Assembly: GCA_963678675.1 (NCBI GenBank)
Contig: OY783200.1
Coordinates: forward strand, 24,380,190 to 24,444,189
Direction of reading: 5' to 3'
DNA from: Xiphydria camelus
Lineage: Eukaryota > Arthropoda > Insecta > Hymenoptera > Xiphydriidae
Length of the DNA: 64,000 bases
Shown here: piece after piece, positions 1-10,323 of the stretch
Numbering within the stretch: the stretch's first letter is position 1
Layout of the letters: every line of letters starts with the position of its first letter
Made by a program: the position numbers and the translations under genes
The notes under the pieces: model-generated
The model's input: the letters and a program-made list of their open reading frames with translations, nothing else
What the model was told of the DNA's origin: nothing
Database searches by the model: none

Positions 1-1479
1 AGGTAACGTTAACTAGTGAAGAATTGACCAATGGAATCGTCGCTTTGAAAGCTTAACTCACTTATAAAAGAATCGTTCCACCAGCTGGGATATGCGGGAG
101 GGTATGCGGGCGAACATCTCTCTACAGGATGGTCTCTCGCCTATGTTTCGTCCTGGTTCCATAGCCTTTCTTTCGACTCGACTTTGGTATATCTCTTAAG
201 CGATTACTCCTACAGCATCGGCGAACCGTTGCGCGACCTTATTGCGAAAAAAAAGGTGAGCTGACGATGATGAGTTTCCCCTTTTAAAATTCATTATCTA
301 TATAGTCGTGCGGTTATCAGAGCTACGCGGTCGGCGCATTTAAAATCGATATGATATTAATGTGCTCGTCGCGCGACTATGTGTATTATCGGGAGAGCAA
401 TGCGAGGATTGATACTTATAGCGTTCTCCTCTAAGCTGCACTGACTGTATCTCTGTCTTATGTCACGTAAGGATAAAGATATAACGAAGGATGCAGATGC
501 ACATGGTGCATCCCAGGGGAGAACGCTATTACATAACGTTTTACTATAAGCCGCGGGATGAGCAGATCAACGTATGCGTCACGTGAGAAGGCGGCAATGT
601 TTATTTAATATAAGACAATCGGGATGGAGTAGGAGTAGGTAGGCGCATGGATAAAGAGTGCTGCGTTCTCGTATTATGCGATTGCGAAGATGTTAGACCT
701 GCGGGGGGTGCAGGTCCGTGTGCATAGGAGAAACGCGTGAGTTTAGTGAGGACGCCGATTAACGCGGGTGAGTGTATAAGCCTTTGTGTTGCACGTTCCA
801 GCACTTGTACGATTTCTGTAGGTATACCATACAGCCTGTGACTCTGCAGGTGTATGTAGGACGATACGATGTTTATTTATCTAACGTAGATTACTCATTA
901 CGATGGAAGTCAGTGCCTGGGGAAATCTGTGCAGTCGTAGGCTAGGGATTTTCTTCGTACGTGTTTGTCCGCGCATTTTAAAGCTCTGCGACCACGATGC
1001 CTCTTCTCTTTTCCCCCTTTTTATATCTTTTTTCCTCTTGTAATTCGAAATCTTCAAAAATTGAAACAGGTATCAGAAAGAAAAATGACCAGAGATGTGT
1101 TTCAGATTCCGCGTACAAATTTGATTATCATATACTCCTGGTATAAGTATAAGTTCAGCTTTTCGAGTAGTTTCAAAACTAATCGGACTCTAGTTATGTA
1201 CATACATACATCCAGAATCCTTTTCTGTGCGTGCGTCGGGGTCGTCGCGGTACACGTGTCACGCTTATGTATACGCGCTCCGAAATTGAAATAGGGGTGC
1301 GATTCATTTCCCGTGCGACGAAAGGATAAAGGCAGTTTGAAAGGGAATTAACACTCATGATATAGAGACAGAAACTTTTTTCAAGAAAGTTAGCAATTAC
1401 TTTTATGCGTATCAAGAGACTCATTGTCAATAGAGTCTAGTGCCAAAAATGTTTTCGATATGAAAACATACATAGGTTA

Positions 1480-1517
1480 GTATTCGGAGGCGCCTGCAAA
1501 CAGGCAACTCCGAATAC
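1480..1517. repeat. Short hairpin (inverted repeat)
   Basis: GTATTCGGAG (1480-1489) pairs perfectly with CTCCGAATAC (1508-1517). Inside it GCCTG (1492-1496) pairs with CAGGC (1501-1505), leaving a 4-base loop and a 2-by-2 internal bulge. The hairpin is compact; at 38 nt it is too short to be a microRNA precursor by itself. A diverged copy of its right half recurs 106 bp downstream. Confidence 0.7.
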
Positions 1518-1628
1518 CTCGATGTTTTCAAGGTTGCTAAGTCCGAAAATCGAGCGAGTATCAGGAACATAGAATGACCGAAGAGGTCTTTGCAAGCCCC
1601 TGCAAATAGGCAACTTCAAATACCTCGA
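1490..1628. repeat. Diverged direct duplication (two 33-bp copies)
   Basis: Copies at about 1490-1522 and 1596-1628 both read GC(G/C)CCTGCAAA(C/T)AGGCAACT... and end ...AATACCTCGA, with about six differences. Spacing is 106 bp. The second copy has lost the complementarity that makes the first a hairpin. Confidence 0.6.
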
Positions 1629-1895
1629 GGGGCCACGAGGAAGGAAGAAATAAGACGTAATTTACTTAAATAGATATAACTGCTCTCTCTTTATTATAAA
1701 TGTTCATGATATACATCGTTATACATACATACGTATATTAAACATTCTTATTACAATATCGTACACTAAATATCACACATACAGGGCGGCTCTTAAGATG
1801 TACTAGTTCTACTCTACATATATTTATCCATACAAAATCTCATCCCCATAAAGTCTTGGTAAGTTTCTACCCCTACATACATATTACCCCCCTAC

Positions 1896-4436
1896 ATACA
1901 TAGATTTCTATACAGATCTCTATTATCAGATTCCTATACAGAATCCCATTATCATATCTCTCCCATTCAGATTCCTATTATCAGATTTCTATACAGATTC
2001 CTATTATCAGATTCCTATACAGAATCTCACTATTAGATTTCTATATAGATTCCTCTATTATCAGATACCTATACAGAAACCTACTATCAGATTTCTATAC
2101 AGATTCCCATTATCAGATTCCTATAATCAGACTTCTATTATCAGATTTCTATACAGAATCCCATTATTAGATTTCTATTCATATTCCTATACAGCAACCT
2201 ACTATCAGATTTCTATACAGATTCCTATTATCAGATTTCTATACAGATTCCTATTATCAGATTCCTATACAGAATCCCATTATTACATATATCTCTATTC
2301 AGATTCCTATTATCAGATTCCTATACAGAATCCCATTATTAGATTTCAATACTGATTCCTATATAGAATCCTATCATCAGATTCCTATACAGAAAGCTAT
2401 TATCAAATTCCTATACAGAATCTCACTATTAGATTTCTATATAGATTCCTCTATTATCAGATACCTATACAGAAACCTACCATCAGATTTCTATACAGAT
2501 TCCTATTATCAGATTCCTATTATCAGATTCCTATTATCAGATTCCTATAATCATACTTCTATTATCAGATTCCTATACAGATTCCTATAATCACATTTCT
2601 ATACAGATTCCTATAATCAGATTCCTATACAGAATCCCATTATTAGATTTCTATTCAGATTCCTATACAGATTCCTATAATCACACACACACAGATTTCT
2701 ATACAAATTCCTATTATCACATTTCTATACAGATTCCTATAATCAGATTCCTATACAGAATCCCATTATTAGATTTCTATACAGATTCCTATACAGAATC
2801 CCATTATTATATCTCTATTCAGATTCCTATTATCAGATTCCTATACAGATTCCTGTAATCACAGATTTCTATACAAATTCCTATTATCAGATTTCTATAC
2901 AGATTCCTATAATCACATTTCTATACAGATTCCTATAATCAGATTCCTATACAGAATCCCATTATTAGATTTCTATTCAGATTCCTATACAGATTCCTAT
3001 AATCACACACACACAGATTTCTATACAAATTCCTATTATCAGATTTCTATACAGATTCCTATAATCACATTTCTATACAGATTCCTATTATCAGATTCCT
3101 ATACAGAATCCCATTATTAGATTTCTATACAGATTCCTATACAGAATCCCATTATTAAATTTCTATTCATATTCCTATACAGATTCCTATAATCACAGAT
3201 TTCTATACAAATTCCTATTATCAGATTTCTATACAAATTCCTATAATCACATTTCTATACAGATTCGTATAATCAGATTCCTATACAGAATCCCATTATT
3301 AGATTTCTGTACAGATTGCTATTATCAGATTCCTATACAGAAACCTACTATCAGATTTCTATACAGATTCCTATACAGAATCCCATTATTAGATTTCTAT
3401 TCATATTCCTATACAGATTCCTATAATCAGATTTCTATACAAATTCCTATTATCAGATTTCTATACAGATTCCTATAATCACATTTCTATACAGATTCGT
3501 ATAATCAGATTCCTATACAGAATCCCATTATTAGATTTCTGTACAGATTGCTATTATCAGATTCCTATACAGAAACCTACTATCAGATTTCTATACAGAT
3601 TCCTATACAGAATCCCATTATTAGATTTCTATTCATATTCCTATACAGATTCCTATAATCAGATTTCTATACAAATTCCTATTATCAGATTTCTATACAG
3701 ATTCCTATAATCACATTTCTATACAGATTCGTATAATCAGATTCCTATACAGAATCCCATTATTAGATTTCTGTACAGATTGCTATTATCAGATTCCTAT
3801 ACAGAAACCTACTATCAGATTTCTATACAGATTCCTATACAGAATCCCATTATTAGATTTCTATTCATATTCCTATACAGATTCCTATAATCAGATTTCT
3901 ATACAAATTCCTATTATCAGATTTCTATACAGATTCCTATAATCACATTTCTATACAGATTCGTATAATCAGATTCCTATACAGAATCCCATTATTAGAT
4001 TTCTGTACAGATTGCTATTATCAGATTCCTATACAGAAACCTACTATCAGATTTCTATACAGATTCCTATACAGAATCCCATTATTAGATTTCTATTCAT
4101 ATTCCTATACAGATTCCTATAATCAAATTTCTATACAAATTCCTATTATCAGATTTCTATACAGATTCCTATAATCACATTTCTATACAGATTCGTATAA
4201 TCAGATTCCTATACAGAATCCCATTATTAGATTTCTGTACAGATTGCTATTATCAGATTCCTATATAGAAACCTACTATCAGATTTCTATACAGATTCCT
4301 ATACAGAATCCCATTATTAGATTTCTATTCAGATTCCTATACAGATTCCTATAATCAGATTTCAATACAAATTCCTATTATCAGATTTCTATACAGATTC
4401 CTATAATCAGATTTCTATACAGATTCCTATACAGTT
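1896..4436 (+). repeat. Left minisatellite arm
   Basis: Tandem array built from ~14-22 bp words such as ATTCCTATTATCAG, TTTCTATACAG, CCTATACAGAATCCCATT and ATTAG, with many small variants. AT-rich, no reading frame. In its inner part (about 3261-4436) the words are organised into a 232-bp higher-order repeat: the marker AGATTCGTATAATCAG recurs at 3261, 3493, 3725, 3957 and 4189, always 232 bp apart. Confidence 0.9.
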
Positions 4437-4545
4437 AGTTTAAAACCAACCTAAACTAACGTAAACCAATCTAACTTAACTTAAACTAACGTAAACAAAC
4501 CGAAACAAACCTAAACCAACCTAAACCAATTTGTGGCATTGTGGG
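4437..4545. repeat. CCTAAAC-rich spacer, left copy
   Basis: Runs of CCTAAAC, CCAACCTAAAC and TAACTTAACTTAAAC separate the minisatellite arm from the GC-box core, followed by a short GC-rich piece ending GGAGGGGCTTGTTGCTACC. It is the exact reverse complement of the spacer on the other side as far as I can read, so this part of the two arms is nearly identical. It resembles degenerate telomeric-type repeats, but it is not the insect TTAGG repeat. Confidence 0.75.
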
Positions 4546-5151
4546 AGGGGCTTGTTGCTACCTGGGCGGGGCTAATGAAATTTAACGGCTTTGGGGGGCG
4601 GGGCTAATTCAATTTTAACGGTTTGTGGGCGGGGCTAACTGCATTTTAACGGTCTGTGGGCGGGGCTAATTCAATTTTAACGGTTTATGGGCGGGGCCAA
4701 CTCAATTTTTAACGGTTTGTGGGCGGGGCTAATTCAATTTTAACGGTTTGTGGGCGGGGCGAACTGCATTTTAACGGTTTGTGGGCGGGGCTAACTCAAT
4801 TTTAACGGTTTGTGGGCGGGGCTAACTGCATTTTAACGGTTTGTGGGCGGGGCGAACTGCATTTTAACGGTTTGTGGGCGGGGCTAACTCAATTTTAACG
4901 GTTTGTGGGCGGGGCTAACTGCATTTTAACGGTTTGTGGGCGGGGCTAACGCCTTTGTGGGCGGGGCTAATTCAATTTTTAACGGTTTGTGGGCGGGGCT
5001 AATTCAATTTTAACGGTTTGTGGGCGGGACTAATGCCTTTGTGGGCGGGGCTAACTCAATTTTAACGGTTTGTGGGCGGGGCTAAATGAATTTTAACGGT
5101 TTGTGGGCGGGGCTAAATGAATTTTTAACGGTTTGTGGGCGGGGCTAACGC
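4546..5151 (+). repeat. GC-box tandem array, left half (20 units)
   Basis: Twenty units of about 31 bp with consensus TTTTAACGGTTTGTGGGCGGGGCTAA followed by variable TTCAA, CTCAA, CTGCA or ATGAA. Every unit but one carries a perfect GGGCGGGGC box, the core of Sp1/KLF-type binding sites; unit 16 has GGGCGGGAC. Some units are short (CTAACGCCTTTGTGGGCGGGG). The array is CpG-rich in an otherwise AT-rich block. Confidence 0.9.
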
Positions 5152-5160
5152 ATGCGGGGA

Positions 5161-5813
5161 GCGTAAGCCCCGCCCACAAACCGTTAAAATCGAGTTAGCC
5201 CCGCCCACAAAGGCGTTAGCCCCGCCCACAAACCGTTAAAATTGAGTTAGCCCCGCCCACAAACCGTTAAAAATTGAATTAGCCCCGCCCACAAAGGCGT
5301 TAGCCCCGCCCACAAACCGTTAAAATTGAATTAGCCCCGCCCACAAAGGCATTAGCCCCGCCCACAAACCGTTAAAATCGAGTTAGCCCCGCCCACAAAC
5401 CGTTAAAATGCAGTTAGCCCCGCCCACAAACCGTTAAAATCGAGTTAGCCCCGCCCACAAACCGTTAAAATGCAGTTAGCCCCGCCCACAAACCGTTAAA
5501 ATGCAGTTAGCCCCGCCCACAAACCGTTAAAATTGAATTAGCCCCGCCCACAAACCGTTAAAAATTGAGTTGGCCCCGCCCATAAACCGTTAAAATTGAA
5601 TTAGCCCCGCCCACAGACCGTTAAAATGCAGTTAGCCCCGCCCACAAACCGTTAAAAATTGAGTTGGCCCCGCCCATAAACCGTTAAAATTGAATTAGCC
5701 CCGCCCACAGACCGTTAAAATGCAGTTAGCCCCGCCCACAAACCGTTAAAATTGAATTAGCCCCGCCCCCCAAAGCCGTTAAATTTCATTAGCCCCGCCC
5801 AGGTAGCAACAAG
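5161..5813 (-). repeat. GC-box tandem array, right half (22 units)
   Basis: Reverse-complement continuation of the left GC-box array: 22 units carrying GCCCCGCCC. Unit order mirrors the left half, but a block of units is duplicated, and several units read AATCGAGTTAG where the left half reads the equivalent of AATTGAGTTAG. The two extra units account for most of the ~62-bp shift of the symmetry centre. Confidence 0.9.
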
Positions 5814-5941
5814 CCCCTCCCACAATGCCACAAATTGGTTTAGGTTGGTTTAGGTTTGTTTCGGTTTGTTTACGTTAGTTTAAGTTAAGTTAGATTGGTT
5901 TACGTTAGTTTAGGTTGGTTTTAAACTAACTGTATAGGAAT
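5814..5941. repeat. CCTAAAC-rich spacer, right copy (inverted)
   Basis: Exact inverted copy, by eye, of the spacer at 4437-4545, here read as GGTTTAGGTTGG and GTTTACGTTAG words. Joins the GC-box core to the right minisatellite arm. Confidence 0.75.
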
Positions 5942-8900
5942 CTGTATAGAAATCTGATTATAGGAATCTGTATAGAAATCTGATAATAGGAATTTGTATT
6001 GAAATCTGATTATAGGAATCTGTATAGGAATCTGAATAGAAATCTAATAATGGGATTCTGTATAGGAATCTGTATAGAAATCTGATAGTAGGTTTCTATA
6101 TAGGAATCTGATAATAGCAATCTGTACAGAAATCTAATAATGGGATTCTGTATAGGAATCTGATTATACGAATCTGTATAGAAATGTGATTATAGGAATA
6201 TGAATAGAAATCTAATAATGGGATTCTGTATAGGAATCTGTATAGAAATCTGATAGTAGGTTTCTGTATAGGAATCTGATAATAGCAATCTGTACAGAAA
6301 TCTAATAATGGGATTCTGTATAGGAATCTGATTATACGAATCTGTATAGAAATGTGATTATAGGAATCTGTATAGAAATCTGATAATAGGAATTTGTATA
6401 GAAATCTGATTATAGGAATCTGTATAGGAATATGAATAGAAATCTAATAATGGGATTCTGTATAGGAATCTGTATAGAAATCTGATAGTAGGTTTCTGTA
6501 TAGGAATCTGATAATAGCAATCTGTACAGAAATCTAATAATGGGATTCTGTATAGGAATCTGATTATACGAATCTGTATAGAAATGTGATTATAGGAATC
6601 TGTATAGAAATCTGATAATAGGAATTTGTATAGAAATCTGATTATAGGAATCTGTATAGGAATATAAATAGAAATCTAATAATGGGATTCTGTATAGGAA
6701 TCTGTATAGAAATCTGATAGTAGGTTTCTGTATAGGAATCTGATAATAGCAATCTGTACAGAAATCTAATAATGGGATTCTGTATAGGAATCTGATTATA
6801 CGAATCTGTATAGAAATGTGATTATAGGAATCTGTATAGAAATCTGATAATAGGAATTTGTATAGAAATCTGATTATAGGAATCTGTATAGGAATATGAA
6901 TAGAAATCTAATAATGGGATTCTGTATAGGAATCTGTATAGAAATCTGATAGTAGGTTTCTGTATAGGAATCTGATAATAGCAATCTGTACAGAAATCTA
7001 ATAATGGGATTCTGTATAGGAATCTGATTATACGAATCTGTATAGAAATGTGATTATAGGAATCTGTATAGAAATCTGATAATAGGAATTTGTATAGAAA
7101 TCTGTGATTATAGGAATCTGTATAGGAATATGAATAGAAATTTAATAATGGGATTCTGTATAGGAATCTGTATAGAAATCTAATAATGGGTTTCTGTATA
7201 GGAATCTGATAATAGGAATCTGTATAGAAATCTGATAATAGGAATCTGTATAGAAATCTGATAGTAGGTTGCTGTATAGGAATATGAATAGAAATCTAAT
7301 AATGGGATTCTGTATAGGAATCTGATAATAGGAATCTGTATAGAAATCTGATAGTAGGTTTCTGTATAGGTATCTGATAATAGAGGAATCTATATAGAAA
7401 TCTAATAGTGAGATTCTGTATAGGAATCTGATAATAGGTTTCTGTATAGGAATCTGATGATAGGATTCTATATAGGAATCAGTATTGAAATCTAATAATG
7501 GGATTCTGTATAGGAATCTGATAATAGGAATTTGTATAAAAATCTGTGATTATAGGAATCTGTATAGGAATCTGATAATAGGAATCTGAATAGAGATATA
7601 ATAATGGGATTCTGTATAGGAATCTGTATAGAAATCTAATAATGGAATTCTGTATAGGAATCTGATAATAGGAATCTGTATAGAAATCTGATAATAGGAA
7701 TCTGTATAGAAATCTGATAGTAGGTTGCTGTATAGGAATATGAATAGAAATCTAATAATGGGATTCTGTATAGGAATCTGATAATAGAAGTCTGATTATA
7801 GGAATCTGATAGTAGGAATCTGTATAGAAATCTGATAGTAGGTTTCTGTATAGGTATCTGATAATAGAGGAATCTATATAGAAATCTAATAGTGAGATTC
7901 TGTATAGGAATCTGATAATAGGTTTCTGTATAGGTATCTGATGATAGGATTCTATATAGGAATCAGTATTGAAAGCTAATAATGGGATTCTGTATAGGAA
8001 TCTGATAATAGGAATCTGTATAGAAATGTGATTATAGGAATTTGTATAGAAATCTGATAATAGGAATTTGTATAGAAATCTGTGTGTGTGTGATTATAGG
8101 AATCTGTATAGGAATCTGTATAGAAATGTGATTATAGAAATCTGTATAGAAATCTGATAATAGGAATTTGTATAGAAATCTGTGATTATAGGAATCTGTA
8201 TAGGAATCTGATAATAGGAATCTGAATAGAGATATAATAATGGGATTCTGTATAGGAATCTGTATAGAAATCTAATAACGGGATTCTGTATAGGAATCTG
8301 ATTATAGGAATCTGTATAGAAATGTGATAATAGGAATTTGTATAGAAATCTGTGTGTGTGTGTGATTATAGGAATCTGTATAGGAATCTGAATAGAAATC
8401 TAATAATGGGATTCTGTATAGGAATCTGATTATAGGAATCTGTATAGAAATGTGATTATAGGAATCTGTATAGGAATCTGATAATAGAAGTATGATTATA
8501 GGAACCTGATAATAGGAATCTGTGTAGAAATCTGATAGTAGGTTTCTGTATAGGTATCTGATAATAGAGGAATCTATATAGAAATCTAATAGTGAGATTC
8601 TGTATAGGAATTTGATAATAGCTTTCTGTATAGGAATCTGATGATAGGATTCTATATAGGAATCAGTATTGAAATCTAATAATGGGATTCTGTATAGGAA
8701 TCTGATAATAGGAATCTGAATAGAGATATAATAATAGGATTCTGTATAGGAATCTGTATAGAAATCTAATAATGGGATTCTGTGTAGGAATCTGATAATA
8801 GGAATCTGAATAGAGATATATGTAATAATGGGATTCTGTATAGGAATCTGATAATAGGAATCTGTATAGAAATCTGATAATAGGAATCTGTATAGAAATC

Positions 8901-9580
8901 TGATAGTAGGTTGCTGTATAGGAATATGAATAGAAATCTAATAATGGGATTCTGTATAGAAATCTGATAATAGAAGTCTGATTATAGGAATCTGATAATG
9001 GGAATCTGTATAGAAATCTGATAGTAGGTTTCTGTATAGGTATCTGATAATAGAGGAATCTATATAGAAATCTAATAGTGAGATTCTGTATAGGAATCTG
9101 ATAATAGGTTTCTGTATAGGAATCTGATGATAGGATTCTATATAGGAATCAGTATTGAAAGCTAATAATGGGATTCTGTATAGGAATCTGTATAGAAATC
9201 GAATAATGGGATTCTGTATAGGAATCTGTATAGAAATCTGAATAGAGATGTAATAATGGGATTCTGTATAGGAATCTGTATAGAAATCTAATAATGGTAT
9301 TCTGTATAGGAATCTGAAAGAGATATAATAATGGGATTCTGTATAGGAATCTGTATAGAAATTTAATAATGGGATTCTGTATAGGAATCTGATAATAGGA
9401 ATCTGAATAGAGATATAATAATGGGATTCTCTATAAGAATCTGATTATAGGAATCTGATTATAGGAATCTGATAATAGGAATATGATAATAGGAATCTGA
9501 ATAGAGATATAATAATGGGATTCTGTATAGGAATCTGTATAGGAATCTGATAATAGAGATCTGTATAGAAATCTAATAAT
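5942..9580 (-). repeat. Right minisatellite arm (inverted copy, expanded)
   Basis: Reverse complement of the left arm, with words such as CTGTATAGGAATCTG, TAATAGGAATC and TAATAATGGGATTCTG. The 232-bp higher-order repeat is present: marker TGATTATACGAATCT at 6161, 6330, 6561, 6793 and 7025. The first interval is shortened by about 63 bp. Beyond about 7.2 kb the arm is longer than its partner because a block containing GGTATCTGATAATAGAGGAATCTATATAG recurs (near 7370, 7850, 8560 and 9040). Confidence 0.9.
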
Positions 9581-9593
9581 GATACCTGATATA

Positions 9594-9804
9594 CACCCAG
9601 CGTCTCGGATTCTGTCGCTAGTGACTTTCTAAAATGTCATTTTTAAACATACTAGCCAATGAACAATTTATTCTCATGCGCTCATTAGCTACGGTGGCGT
9701 TTACTCTCGTTAATGAAATCATGAGGATTGATTAATCATTGGTTAGTACGTTTAAAAATAACATTGAAAAAAGTCACCAGCGACAGAATCCGAGACGCCC
9801 TGTG
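9594..9804. mobile_element. Mariner/Tc1-like MITE
   Basis: A 211-bp non-coding element with long imperfect terminal inverted repeats. The left end (CACCCAGCGTCTCGGATTCT...) and the complement of the right end (CACAGGGCGTCTCGGATTCT...) stay alignable for about 80 bp, through TTTTTAAAC(A/G)TACTA(G/A)CCAATGA. It is flanked by TA on both sides (9592-9593 and 9805-9806), as expected for the Tc1/mariner superfamily's TA target duplication. No transposase is encoded. It sits 13 bp outside the giant inverted repeat. The family call rests on terminus and target site only. Confidence 0.75.
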
Positions 9805-9806
9805 TA

Positions 9807-10026
9807 CCTACATATATGTATGTCGCATACCTGTGCATCGCACAGTTCGTATTTTTTAAGAAACTATTAGAACTGGCGTGATTGTAACAAGAATAATTTG
9901 AAAAGAACGTGTTACGGACGAGTGAGAAGTGATACTGTTTGATGAATATGCTGTAAATGTATTAGAGATGGTGCTATTCGTTGAGTTCTATTACGTTGCA
10001 CTTATAAGCGTACGGATGTGCTAAGA
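9807..10026. other. Short unannotated spacer
   Basis: AT-rich sequence between the MITE and the decayed minisatellite. I see no gene, repeat or regulatory motif here that I can support. Confidence 0.4.
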
Positions 10027-10323
10027 GTGATAATGAGAACGACGGATGAATTAGACGATGTACTGAGGATTTAAAAGAATTATTAGGGTTGAAAGGATTA
10101 TGCTGGAGTTTTAGAAAACGTATAAGGGATGCAGAAGGTGTGTCAGGGGTTTGTATTAAAGATGTGGAGGGTATATTAGGGATTCAGGAGGAGTATTAGG
10201 AATGCGAATGGTATGCTAGGGGTTTAGAAGATATATTATATAAGGGATGTCGGAGTTGTGTTGGGGCTTTAGAAGGAATATTAGGAGTGTGGAGGGTATG
10301 CTGGATGTTTAGAAGATATATAA

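Larger units (their letters stand above)
1..1895. other. Left-edge non-coding region
   Basis: No convincing gene is seen on either strand. The open frames here are short, lack family resemblance and are not supported by splice structure. The stretch is AT-rich with scattered CpG. It contains the hairpin and short duplication listed separately at 1480-1628, and towards its right end (about 1690-1895) AT-rich sequence with repeated ACATACAT words. It could be the distal 3' region of a gene to the left, but nothing in the sequence shows this. Confidence 0.5.
1896..9580. repeat. Giant inverted repeat (palindrome) of satellite arrays
   Basis: The whole 7.7-kb block is organised symmetrically around a 9-base spacer at 5152-5160. 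Reading outward, each side has a GC-box array, an identical CCTAAAC-rich spacer, and a long minisatellite array. Right-side units are the reverse complement of left-side units in the same order. Distinctive variants occur once per side at mirrored places, for example ATTAAATTTCTATTCAT near 3155 and its complement near 7130. The extreme outer unit, TTTCTATACAGATCTCTATT, is found at both ends (about 1898 and 9570). The left arm is about 3.25 kb and the right about 4.4 kb, the excess being extra internal repeats on the right. This could be a foldback-type transposon or an inverted satellite cluster; I see no transposase and no clear target duplication. Confidence 0.85.

Noticed and set aside
4546..5813. 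Regular ~31-bp repeats resembling a CRISPR array
   Set aside because: There are no unique spacers (the whole unit repeats), the genome is eukaryotic and no cas genes occur.
1896..9580. Palindrome as a pure assembly mirror artefact
   Set aside because: Arm-specific indels and substitutions are present. It remains possible that copy numbers are collapsed or misassembled.
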